Assembly: GCF_014646995.1 (NCBI RefSeq)
Contig: NZ_BMOI01000008.1
Coordinates: forward strand, 116,093 to 180,092
Origin: Curtobacterium luteum
GTDB lineage: Bacteria; Actinomycetota; Actinomycetes; Actinomycetales; Microbacteriaceae
DNA length: 64,000 nt
Direction of reading: 5' to 3'
In this document: positions 53,311-61,280 of the stretch, in pieces
How positions within the stretch are numbered: the first letter of the stretch is position 1
Layout of the letters: every line of letters begins with the position of its first letter
Notes under the pieces: model-generated
Seen by the model: the letters and a program-made list of their open reading frames with translations, nothing else
Databases searched by the model: none
Told to the model about the DNA's origin: nothing
Made by a program: the position numbers and the translations under genes

Positions 53311-53348
53311 GCGACACGCCCGGGGCGCACAAGAGCGACACGCCCGGG
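53311..53348. promoter_or_regulatory. Direct repeat upstream of the small ORF/rtcB
   Basis: GCGACACGCCCGGG occurs at 53311-53324 and 53335-53348, so its centres are 24 bases apart, about 65-100 bases upstream of the small ORF. Two identical sites on the same face of the helix could bind an activator. A repressor role for the adjacent MarR is equally possible. Confidence 0.45.
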
Positions 53349-53414
53349 CGTGGTCGTCGGTGGCGCGGGCGGCGCGGGCGGCGCGGTCGGCGCGCCGGAC
53401 GTGCTCGTCGGGCA

Positions 53415-53885
53415 TCAGTCCGCGCGGCCCTCGAGACGCTGGCGGAGTCGCTCCAGCACGGCGCCGGCCTCGGCGAGCACGCGACGGTCGGCTGCGGACG
53501 ACGCCGCCATGGCCTCGACGAGCACCCGTTCGGCGGCCTCGTCGTAGACCGCGAGCCGGCGCTCGGCGAGCTCGGTCAGCCCGACCTCGGTGCTCCGACC
53601 GTCACCGCGGGCGAGCCGGCGCTCGACGAGCCCGTCCCGCTCCATCGCGGCGACGAGGTTGCTGACCGTCGAGCGCGCGAGCCCCAGCGCCCGTCCGAGG
53701 GCGGTCGGGCTCGACCACCCGTCGGCGTCGAGTCGCCGGAGGACCTCGATCTGGGCGTCCGGGATGTCGGGCAGGTCACCGGAGCGGCGCGCCGTGGTGA
53801 GGAGCGCACGGCGGAAGGGCCCGATCTCCGCGCTCAGGCGGCGGGCCGCGTCGGACAGGCCGTGGTCGTTCGGGCGGGTGGACAC
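53415..53885 (-). CDS. MarR-family regulator of the padC operon
   Basis: A 156-residue winged-helix protein with [45 protein letters not shown] (about 58-102). It is divergent from padC with only 64 bases between, holding TGCA-type repeats. The usual padC regulator is PadR, but MarR proteins sensing hydroxycinnamates also exist, so it probably senses p-coumarate or ferulate. The GTG at 53885 is chosen; GAGAGG abuts it. Confidence 0.85.
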   Translation of the reverse strand: MSTRPNDHGLSDAARRLSAEIGPFRRALLTTARRSGDLPDIPDAQIEVLRRLDADGWSSPTALGRALGLARSTVSNLVAAMERDGLVERRLARGDGRSTEVGLTELAERRLAVYDEAAERVLVEAMAASSAADRRVLAEAGAVLERLRQRLEGRAD

Positions 53886-53914
53886 CCTCTCAGCGTACTC
53901 ACCGGAACTACGTC

Positions 53915-53950
53915 TGCAACAAACGCATTCCGGGTGCAAACTCGAATGCA
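53915..53950. promoter_or_regulatory. Candidate operator in the marR/padC promoter region
   Basis: TGCAACAAACGCAT (53915-53928) and TGCAAACTCGAATGCA (53935-53950) repeat a TGCA-spacer-GCA pattern 20 bases apart. The second ends at the padC ATG. This AT-richer patch in a GC-rich area is the likely MarR binding site. Confidence 0.55.
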
Positions 53951-54477
53951 TGGACATCACCACGAGCGTCGAACACCCCGTCCCCGAGCAGGACCTCTCC
54001 GGCATCGTCGGACACCGGTTCATCTACACCTACGCCAACGGCTGGCAGTACGAGATGTACGTCAAGAACGCCACCACCATCGACTACCGGATCCACTCGG
54101 GCATGGTCGGCGGTCGCTGGGTCAAGGACCAGCAGGTCGACCTCGTCGCCCTGACCGCCGGCGTGTACAAGGTGTCGTGGAACGAGCCGACCGGCACGAG
54201 CGTCGTCGTCACCGTCGTCCCGGGCGAGCGCGTGCTGCACGGCACGATCTTCTTCCCGCACTGGGTGGAGGAGGACGGCAGCAAGACCGTGCTCTTCCAG
54301 AACGACCACCTCGACCGCATGCGCGAGTACCGCGACCAGGGCCCGACCTACCCGATCTACGTCGTGCCCGAGTTCGCGCACATCACGCTGTTCGAGCACG
54401 TGGGCGAGGACGACGAGACCGTGGTCGACACAGCGCCCGCCGACCTGCCCGCCGGCTTCGCGGACCGGACGAACTGA
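53950..54477 (+). CDS. padC: Phenolic acid decarboxylase
   Basis: A 175-residue cofactor-free decarboxylase that turns p-coumaric, ferulic and caffeic acid into 4-vinylphenols, a detoxification step. It is highly typical: [20 protein letters not shown] (about 21-40), [20 protein letters not shown] and [12 protein letters not shown]. No ribosome-binding site precedes the ATG and the operator overlaps it, so the message may be leaderless. The stop overlaps the next esterase gene (TGATG), linking release and removal of the acids. Confidence 0.95.
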   Translation: MDITTSVEHPVPEQDLSGIVGHRFIYTYANGWQYEMYVKNATTIDYRIHSGMVGGRWVKDQQVDLVALTAGVYKVSWNEPTGTSVVVTVVPGERVLHGTIFFPHWVEEDGSKTVLFQNDHLDRMREYRDQGPTYPIYVVPEFAHITLFEHVGEDDETVVDTAPADLPAGFADRTN

Positions 54478-55238
54478 TGCGCCCGATCACCCTCGACCAC
54501 CGGGGCCGGACGGTCCGCGGCTGGGAGCTCGGCACGGACGAGCCCGGACGCCCGGCGGTCCTGCTCGTGCACGGCTTCGGCAGCACGGACACCGGCGGCC
54601 AGCAGTTGTTCGTGCAGACCGCCCGTCGGCTCCACGAGCACGGAGCGGTGGTCCGCTCGTACAGCCGCCTCGGCCACGGGACGAGCGACGGCGAGTTCGC
54701 CGACATCACCATCGGTGACGAGGTCGACCAGGTCGAGTCGATGATCCGGACGCTCGCCGCGGACGCCGGAGCACCGGTGCACGTGGTCGCGCACAGCCTC
54801 GGCGCCGTGGAGTCCGCGACGGCAGCGGCCCGGGTCCCCGAGCTCGTCGCCTCGCTGACGCTGTGGTCGCCGGCGGGCGTCGTCGTCGACGACATCGCGA
54901 GCAAGGACGAGATCCAGGGGCAGCCACTCGCGCCGGCCCGCGAGCAGGGGTACTTCGACTTCGGCGGGATGGCGCTCGGCACGGCGTTCATCGACGAGGT
55001 CACGGCCGGCCTCGACGTGTACGCCGGGATCGACCGCTACACCGGACCGGCCGAGGTCCTGCACGGCACGGCCGACCAGATCGTGCCGCTGTCGTACGGC
55101 GAACGGTACGGCGAGGTGCTGCCCCGGGCAGCCTTCACCCCGGTCGAGGGCGCGGACCACGGCTGGTCCTCGGTGCCGTTCCGACGGCTCCTGCTCGATC
55201 GGCTGGTCGCCTTCGTCGGACTCGCGGACGGCTCCTGA
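54477..55238 (+). CDS. Feruloyl/cinnamoyl esterase-like alpha/beta hydrolase
   Basis: A 253-residue hydrolase. It has the oxyanion region LLVHGFGSTDTGGQQLF (about 32-48), a SRLGHGTSDGEF loop, the nucleophile in VVAHSLGAVES (about 100-110), the acid in GTADQIVPLSY and the histidine in EGADHGW. The pattern resembles intracellular cinnamoyl esterases. Coupling to padC supports cleavage of ferulate or coumarate esters of plant origin. No signal peptide is seen, so it would act on imported esters. Confidence 0.85.
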   Translation: MRPITLDHRGRTVRGWELGTDEPGRPAVLLVHGFGSTDTGGQQLFVQTARRLHEHGAVVRSYSRLGHGTSDGEFADITIGDEVDQVESMIRTLAADAGAPVHVVAHSLGAVESATAAARVPELVASLTLWSPAGVVVDDIASKDEIQGQPLAPAREQGYFDFGGMALGTAFIDEVTAGLDVYAGIDRYTGPAEVLHGTADQIVPLSYGERYGEVLPRAAFTPVEGADHGWSSVPFRRLLLDRLVAFVGLADGS

Positions 55239-55283
55239 CGGTTCCGCGGTGCGGCGTCGAGCCACCCACGGTGACCGCGGTCG

Positions 55284-55637
55284 TCACGCCGGTGTGAACA
55301 CCACCCCGGCGGCACCGGGGGTGCCGTCCCACGCCGTCGCACCGGCCGCGATCGCCCGCGCGAGGACGTCTCCCCCCTGCTCGCCCGAGGTCCGGGAGGT
55401 GTCACACACCACCCGGACCCCGAGCGTGCGGCTGATGCGGACCATCGACCGCACCTGCGCTGCCGAGGTGGAACCGGGGTCGCCGATCAGCAGGAACGTC
55501 GGGGGCGGTGTGAAGCTGCTGAGCGCCGCCCCCCAGCCGTACACCCGGTCGAGCCGACTGACATACTGCGAGGAGACGAGCCAGCCGTAGCGATCCGCCT
55601 CGGTGGACGCGTCGACGACGATCACCGTGCCGTCCAC
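55284..55637 (-). CDS. Hypothetical protein
   Basis: A 117-residue protein from a GTG with GGAGGTGCTCC just upstream. It opens with a beta strand VDGTVIVVDASTEADRYGW and has Ser/Thr-rich stretches; the second half, DTSRTSGEQGGDVLARAI, is helix-like. No helix crosses the membrane and there is no signal peptide. I do not recognise the family. It is divergent from the OmpR-type regulator, 32 bases away, so the regulator might control it. Confidence 0.6.
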   Translation of the reverse strand: MDGTVIVVDASTEADRYGWLVSSQYVSRLDRVYGWGAALSSFTPPPTFLLIGDPGSTSAAQVRSMVRISRTLGVRVVCDTSRTSGEQGGDVLARAIAAGATAWDGTPGAAGVVFTPA

Positions 55638-55669
55638 GGAGCACCTCCGGACGGCTGGAGGGGGACAGC

Positions 55670-56668
55670 ATGGAGGACCGACCGGGCGACCTGCGTCGAG
55701 TCGCGGTCGTGATCGAGGACGACCTCGACATCCGCTACCTGCTCGAACAGGTGCTCACACAGGCCGGGTTCTCGACCGTGAGCACGGGGAACGGCGAGGA
55801 CGGCGTCCGTGCCGTCCTCGCCCACGAACCGCTGGTCACCACCCTCGACGTCTCGCTGCCGGGGATCGACGGCTTCGAGGTCGCCCGCCGCATCCGGTCC
55901 GGGAGCAACACCTACATCGTGATGATCTCGGCGATGGGCGACGAGATCGACGTCCTGCAGGGGCTCGAGGCCGGCGCGGACGACTACATCGTGAAGCCGT
56001 TCCGCCCCCGTGAGCTGCGCGCTCGGCTCGGTGCGATGCTGCGCCGCCCACGATCGGTCGTGGACGGCTCCGACACCGCGGGGGTGGACGGCGGCCCGCA
56101 CGCCGCGGTCGGCGACGGCCCGCACGCCGCCGTCGGTGGCGGGCAGCCCCGTCCCGAGCTGCCGGTGCCGGGCGCCGGCGCCGAGCCCCTCGCGGACGTC
56201 CCGCCGCAGCCCGCCACGACCGGCGCGTCCGCGTCGGGCGTCGCTGAAGTTGCTCCTGGAGCCGGGGCGTCGGCTGCGAGTGCCTCCGAGCCGTCCGCGG
56301 TCCCGCACGACCCCTCCGCCTCGTGGGTCGAGCACAACGGGCTCGCACTCGACCCCGACGCTCGTCTCGCCGAGGTCGACGGCACCCCGGTGGAGCTCAC
56401 GAAGACCGAGTTCGACCTCATCGCCACCCTGCTCGAGTCGCGGCGCCGCGTGCGCTCGAAGGGCGACCTGGCCCTGGCGCTGCGGAACGACGCCTACGTC
56501 ACCACGCACTACGTCGGTGACGCCGACCGCCGGAACGTCGAGGTGCACATGGCGAACCTCCGTCGGAAGCTCGGTGACGACCCCAACGCGCCGCGGTTCG
56601 TCGTGACGGTCCGGGGTGTCGGGTACCGCCTGACGGGCCCCGGCGATCCGGGGTTCGCAGCCGGCTGA
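55670..56668 (+). CDS. OmpR-type response regulator with long linker
   Basis: A 332-residue regulator. The receiver (about 10-125) has D60 as phospho-site in TTLDVSLPG and the lysine in DDYIVKPFRP. A winged-helix domain (about 220-325, NGLALDPDARLAEVDGTPVELTKTEFDLI) follows. The two are joined by nearly 100 residues rich in Ala, Gly and Pro with a repeated GPHAAVG unit; ordinary OmpR linkers are 5-20 residues. No kinase is adjacent; the kinase at 59618-61204 could be its partner. Confidence 0.88.
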   Translation: MEDRPGDLRRVAVVIEDDLDIRYLLEQVLTQAGFSTVSTGNGEDGVRAVLAHEPLVTTLDVSLPGIDGFEVARRIRSGSNTYIVMISAMGDEIDVLQGLEAGADDYIVKPFRPRELRARLGAMLRRPRSVVDGSDTAGVDGGPHAAVGDGPHAAVGGGQPRPELPVPGAGAEPLADVPPQPATTGASASGVAEVAPGAGASAASASEPSAVPHDPSASWVEHNGLALDPDARLAEVDGTPVELTKTEFDLIATLLESRRRVRSKGDLALALRNDAYVTTHYVGDADRRNVEVHMANLRRKLGDDPNAPRFVVTVRGVGYRLTGPGDPGFAAG

Positions 56669-56688
56669 GTCGCGGTCGCACACGCGGA

Positions 56689-58149
56689 TCAGACCCGGTA
56701 CCCGAACTGGCGCCGGAGCAGCTTCCCGATCATGCCCAGCGTCTGCAGCGCCGTGATCACCGCCAGCACCGGCCAGCCGAACCACAGGATCGTGGACTGC
56801 GCGACGACGTCGAGCTGCAGCCAGCCGTACACCGCGGCCGCCATCACCAGGACGACCACCACCACGGGCGCGAGGTAGCCGTTGCCCGAACCGCGCTCGG
56901 CCTTCGCCTGCTCGGCCCAGTTGTCGGTCTGCTTCTTGCTCGCGAACCGCGTCCACGCCCGGAGGAAGTGCCCGAGCCGGATCCACATGTAGACCTCGGC
57001 GGGCACCGCAGCCAACGCGAAGACCACGTCACGCCACGTCCGGTGCTTCATCGACGCGACCACGCGCAGGTTGAGGGCGACGGCAGCGATCGGGGGCAGC
57101 AGCCACACGGGGCTGAAGACGAAGGCGCCGATCGACAGCGACGCCACCAGCAGGAGCACGAACAGCACGCGGGTGACGAAGTTCGTGAGCATCGACGCGT
57201 GCTCGACCCACCGCAGCCGCAGGTTCGGGTGGAACGGCTGCCCCTTCGTGTCGCCGCGCTGCCCGGGCCACATGAGCTCGATCGCGCCGAAGTTCCACTT
57301 CACCTGCTGCGCGTCGAGCCCGCGGAGGGTGTGCATCCCGCCCACGTCCGCACGGGCGCGCGCGCTGATCTTCGTGAGGTACCCGGCGCTCTTGATCTGC
57401 AGGGACAGCAGCGAGTCCTCGACCTCGCTGTCCTTGACCCAGGGCGACCCCTGGTGGTTGACCTCCATCACCTCGTGCAGGGCGCGCATCGAGAAGATCG
57501 AGAACTGGCCCCCGAGCACGGCCATGTTCCGGCCCTTGAGCATGTTCTGCATGTTGAAGGCGGCGAACTGGGCACGCTGTCCGGCGATCAGGAACCGCGG
57601 GACCAGGCCGCGGAACGGTGCGTCGTCGATGGAGTAGATCGCGGAGATGCCGCCGATGCGTGCATCCGAGACGATCTCCTGCGCGAGCCACTCGACCGCC
57701 TCGGGGTGCGCGGTCGTGTCGCCGTCCACCCCGAGCATGTAGTCGCAGCCCTCGATGAGGCTGAAGCCGTAGTTGAGCGCGCCGACCTTCTTGTCCGGGT
57801 TCTCGCCGATGTCGTGCACGTAGACCTCGGTCTCCTGCACGGCGTCCCCGTGCTCGATCCGGTGCGGTCCCGCGTAGGCGGCCGCGATGTCGAAGGTCGC
57901 GTCGGTGGTGTTGTTGATGACGACGTGGACGACGTCCGGGACGCGGGTCTGCGCGAGCAGGGAGTCGAGGACCGCGGCGATGCTCTCGGCTTCGTTGTAC
58001 GCCGGGATGACGCACCCGATCGTCGGGCGGTAGTCCGGCAGCGACGCGAGGTCGTCGAGGACGGCTGCGGCCAGCTCGGGGTCGTGGCGGACGGTGTACC
58101 GGGTCGGCACGCCCGTGGTCGGGGCTGCGGTCGGTCGGGTCGTCGACAT
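56689..58149 (-). CDS. Family 2 glycosyltransferase, processive membrane type
   Basis: A 486-residue protein. The cytoplasmic GT2 domain has GCVIPAYNEAESI (about 45-57), the metal motif LGVDGDTT (DxD), KDSEVEDSLLSL and QQVKWNFG, in place of QxxRW. Two helix groups follow (about 310-370 and 425-470). This is the arrangement of polysaccharide synthases such as PgaC or hyaluronan synthase, which polymerise and export a glycan. The product is unknown. No partner genes are adjacent. Confidence 0.88.
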   Translation of the reverse strand: MSTTRPTAAPTTGVPTRYTVRHDPELAAAVLDDLASLPDYRPTIGCVIPAYNEAESIAAVLDSLLAQTRVPDVVHVVINNTTDATFDIAAAYAGPHRIEHGDAVQETEVYVHDIGENPDKKVGALNYGFSLIEGCDYMLGVDGDTTAHPEAVEWLAQEIVSDARIGGISAIYSIDDAPFRGLVPRFLIAGQRAQFAAFNMQNMLKGRNMAVLGGQFSIFSMRALHEVMEVNHQGSPWVKDSEVEDSLLSLQIKSAGYLTKISARARADVGGMHTLRGLDAQQVKWNFGAIELMWPGQRGDTKGQPFHPNLRLRWVEHASMLTNFVTRVLFVLLLVASLSIGAFVFSPVWLLPPIAAVALNLRVVASMKHRTWRDVVFALAAVPAEVYMWIRLGHFLRAWTRFASKKQTDNWAEQAKAERGSGNGYLAPVVVVVLVMAAAVYGWLQLDVVAQSTILWFGWPVLAVITALQTLGMIGKLLRRQFGYRV

Positions 58150-58269
58150 GGTGGCTCCTGATCGGTCGGCGTGGTGCTGTGGTCGCGATCAGCCTCACCC
58201 GGCGTCCTCTGGCCGCGCGCTAGCATGGCGCTGCGGATCCTCAAGATCTGCTCTGGGACCGGGGGAGCG

Positions 58270-58902
58270 ATGAGGCGGACGTCATCGAGGCCGTTCCTCG
58301 TCGCGGCGGTCGTCACGACGGGAGCGCTGGCGCTCACCGCGTGCGGCACCCCTCCGTGGGAGTCCGCGGCGACGGACCGGGCGACCCGCGACCCCGGTCG
58401 GGCAAGCGCGTCGGCGTCGGCGTCGGGCTCGCCCAGCACGGCCGCGAGCACCCCGTCAGCACGACCGGGCGGCGACCTCGTCGACGGCGCCCTGAGCCGG
58501 ACGGTCCGCGCCGGTGACCTCGTCGTCGGCGTGCGGTACTGGTCGACGCTGCCGCTGCAGGACTGGACCGCGGGCTCCGCCAAGCCGCTGTCGATGTCCG
58601 TCTCCACCCGCGGGGGCTCCGACGTCCGGCTGGTCCGTGCGGCGGTGGAGACCTCCGCCCTGGCACGCGACGGGAGCGACCTCCCACCCGGCGGCCAGCC
58701 GGGAGCGCAGACGGACCCGTCGGGCTTCGCGGTCTCGCGTCCGCAGTCCTGGTCGGGCACGTTCGTCCTCGGCCCGACGGACGACCGCACCGCGACCCTG
58801 CGGGTGGTGGTGACCCTGGTGTTCACCGAGGGTTCGGGCGATTCGCGCACCCAGCAGACCGCGACGGACGTGCTCTCGGTCGGCCTCCCGACCGACGGCT
58901 GA
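58270..58902 (+). CDS. Putative lipoprotein of unknown function
   Basis: A 210-residue protein. It has a signal peptide with lipobox LTAC (Cys25), a 50-residue Ala/Ser/Thr-rich spacer with SASASASG, and a beta-rich domain from about residue 70 (GVRYWSTLPLQDW, SVSTRGG). GGGGGAG precedes the ATG. I do not recognise the domain. It is divergent from the glycosyltransferase and convergent with a membrane protein, so context says little. Confidence 0.7.
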   Translation: MRRTSSRPFLVAAVVTTGALALTACGTPPWESAATDRATRDPGRASASASASGSPSTAASTPSARPGGDLVDGALSRTVRAGDLVVGVRYWSTLPLQDWTAGSAKPLSMSVSTRGGSDVRLVRAAVETSALARDGSDLPPGGQPGAQTDPSGFAVSRPQSWSGTFVLGPTDDRTATLRVVVTLVFTEGSGDSRTQQTATDVLSVGLPTDG

Positions 58903-58937
58903 CCCGGGACTCCGTCGGGCATCGGCGACACCGGGGG

Positions 58938-59621
58938 TCAGGGCCGCTCGAGGTCCTCCAGCCGGTACCCGCGGTCGTCCGTCGAGGTCACGGCCCAGGT
59001 CGTCGAGGACCCGACCGTCGCTCCGTCGGCAGGGTCCCCGGTCGACGGCATCTCGAGTTCGGCGCGCCACCCGGCGAGGTCGCACTCCTCCTGCCTGACC
59101 AGGACGACGACGCGGTCGTCCCCCTCGGTCCAGACGGTCGCGTCCGGCGGGACCAGACGCTGGAGGGCCGCGACGAGCCGGTCCCGGTGCACGACCCCCG
59201 CCCCGGGACCGAAGGCCGTCGTCACCAGCGCGGCGTCGTCGAGGGAGACGACCAGCCGCACGAAGGACACCTGGTGGTAATCCGCTCGGGCGAGGACCCT
59301 CGTGACGCCGCGGAGCACGTCCGACCGCCGCTGCACGTCCTTCGGGGGCTCGTCACGGGTCGATGCTGACCGGATCAGGGTGCACACCAGTGCGACCGCG
59401 AGCACGACGACCAGCCACACGACCAGGATCCGGGTCGCGTCCCCGGCCAGGAGTGCCGCTCCGATCAGCACCAGGAAGGTGCCGACGCTGGTGACCCCGA
59501 CGTCCAGGAAGCCTCGTCGGACCTCGGGGTGCCGGCCGCCGAGCCGGCGACGGGTCACCAGGACCACCAGGAGCAGGGCGAGGCCGCTGCCGATGGCCGT
59601 CCAGAGGAGCAGCGGGTTCAC
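58938..59621 (-). CDS. Membrane protein co-translated with a sensor kinase
   Basis: A 227-residue protein with two or three N-terminal helices (about 5-85) and a cytoplasmic domain. The latter (QVSFVRLVVSLDDAALV to DRVVVLVRQ) has the strand/helix rhythm of a degenerate GGDEF-like domain without the GGDEF signature; this is only an impression. Its ATG overlaps the kinase stop (ATGA), so it probably works with the kinase, perhaps as an accessory sensor. Confidence 0.6.
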   Translation of the reverse strand: MNPLLLWTAIGSGLALLLVVLVTRRRLGGRHPEVRRGFLDVGVTSVGTFLVLIGAALLAGDATRILVVWLVVVLAVALVCTLIRSASTRDEPPKDVQRRSDVLRGVTRVLARADYHQVSFVRLVVSLDDAALVTTAFGPGAGVVHRDRLVAALQRLVPPDATVWTEGDDRVVVLVRQEECDLAGWRAELEMPSTGDPADGATVGSSTTWAVTSTDDRGYRLEDLERP

Positions 59622-61204
59622 CGCGCGCCCCCGGTCCTGCCGGGCCCGCCCACCGGGATCGTCATGGTCACGGTCGTCCCCTCCCCGAGCACGCTCGACA
59701 CCGTCAGGTCCCCGCCGTGGCGTTCGGCGATCTGTCGGCAGATCGCGAGCCCGAGCCCGGTCCCGTGGATGGTACTGCTGCGGACCGCTTCGGCACGGAA
59801 GAACCGTTCGAACAGGTGCGTCTGGTCCTCGTCGTCGATCCCGATGCCGTCGTCACGGACGATGACCCACGCTCGGTCACCCACGGCGTGCGCGCCGAGT
59901 TCCACCCACCCGCCGGCGTGGTTGTACTTCACCCCGTTGCTGACGAGGTTGTCGACGACCTGCCGGACCCGGAAGGCGTCCGCCACCACCGGCACCGGCC
60001 CGGAGCGCACCGGGAGGCGCAGCTCGACGCCGGCCGCCCGGGCGGCCGGTCCTGCCGCTTCGACCGCCGCCTCGATGACGTCCACGAGGTCACAGGGAGC
60101 GAGGACGAGGTCGACCCGGTCCTCCCGCGCCGCCTGGAGGATGCCGCTGACCAACTCGACCAGCCGTTCGGCGTTGCGGGCCGCGACGTCGAGCATGCGT
60201 TCGGCGGTCTCCGGGAGCCCCGGCACCTCGCGAGCGAGCTCGACCGAACCGAGCACGGCCGTCGTCGGCGTCCGCAGTTCGTGCGACACCGACGCCACCA
60301 GGTCGTCGCGGGCGTCCAGCGCGCTGCGTTCCGCCGTCACGTCCCGGGCGACGAGCACCCCGCCCCCGGTGTCCGGCGGGAGCAGGCGCGTGTTGATCGA
60401 GTAGGTCCGCACCGCTCCGTCACCCGGACGCACCGCGACGAGGACGTCCTCGAGCTCGTCGCCGTCGAGTGTGCGCCGGACGAGCTCGGCGAGCGAGGCG
60501 TCGCCCGGCGCCGACGCCAGGTCGTCGAGCGCGCTGCCCTGCCGGCCGTGGTTCGCGACCGTCGTGCCGCCCTCGGCGTCGAAGGCCAGCACGTCGAAGT
60601 CGACCGAGTCGAGGGTCGCACGGACGAGCTCCTCCCGTGCGACGACGGCGGTGAGCCGCTGCTGGAGGAGCACGGTCTGGCGCCGGAGCAGTTCCTGACG
60701 CGCGCGGGCCCGGGCGGCGAGGACCGCCGCCGTGCCGCTGACCGCGACGATGACCAGGGGCAGGGAGATCAGCCGCGCGGTGTCCGCGGTGTCGATGACG
60801 TCCCATTCGCGCGGCGCCCCGATCCACAGCAGGACGACGGTGATCCCGGCGGTGCTCGCCGCTCCCGGGAGGCCGAACGCGTACCCGGCCCACAGCGCCG
60901 GCAGGACGAAGAGCGCGCTGACGCCGATCGACGGGACGTCCCCGCGGATGAACGCGATCCCGGCGACGTCGAGCGCCAGGACGAGGGCGAACCACCGGGG
61001 GTCGGCACCGGGTCGGGCGAGCGCGGTGACGACGAGGGCGACCAGCGGCAGCGCCGCGCCGAGCGTCGCGAGGACACCGACCTCCTGTCGGTCGACGACG
61101 AGCACGAACGCGATCACCGGCATGATCCCGGTGACGACCGCGAGCTGGTTGCGGAAGGCCCGCCGACCGGCCCCGTCCTCGTCGATCCGAGCTGGCTGCA
61201 CCAT
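59618..61204 (-). CDS. Membrane sensor histidine kinase with PAS-like domain
   Basis: A 528-residue kinase. Helices fill residues about 20-175, then a PAS-like segment (about 205-300, DSVDFDVLAFDAEGGTTV). The HisKA motif is VASVSHELRTPTT, and the ATPase has DNLVSNGVKYNHAGG, RDDGIGI and HGTGLGLAICRQI. No response regulator is adjacent; the orphan OmpR regulator at 55670 is the nearest candidate. The ATG at 61204 is chosen because upstream sequence is not protein-like. Confidence 0.9.
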   Translation of the reverse strand: MVQPARIDEDGAGRRAFRNQLAVVTGIMPVIAFVLVVDRQEVGVLATLGAALPLVALVVTALARPGADPRWFALVLALDVAGIAFIRGDVPSIGVSALFVLPALWAGYAFGLPGAASTAGITVVLLWIGAPREWDVIDTADTARLISLPLVIVAVSGTAAVLAARARARQELLRRQTVLLQQRLTAVVAREELVRATLDSVDFDVLAFDAEGGTTVANHGRQGSALDDLASAPGDASLAELVRRTLDGDELEDVLVAVRPGDGAVRTYSINTRLLPPDTGGGVLVARDVTAERSALDARDDLVASVSHELRTPTTAVLGSVELAREVPGLPETAERMLDVAARNAERLVELVSGILQAAREDRVDLVLAPCDLVDVIEAAVEAAGPAARAAGVELRLPVRSGPVPVVADAFRVRQVVDNLVSNGVKYNHAGGWVELGAHAVGDRAWVIVRDDGIGIDDEDQTHLFERFFRAEAVRSSTIHGTGLGLAICRQIAERHGGDLTVSSVLGEGTTVTMTIPVGGPGRTGGAR

Positions 61205-61280
61205 GGGCCCATGCTGCCACCGGAGCGGTCGGGGTACGTCCCGCTGATGGTCGGCTGTACCCCCGGGGCAGGCTGGGTGC

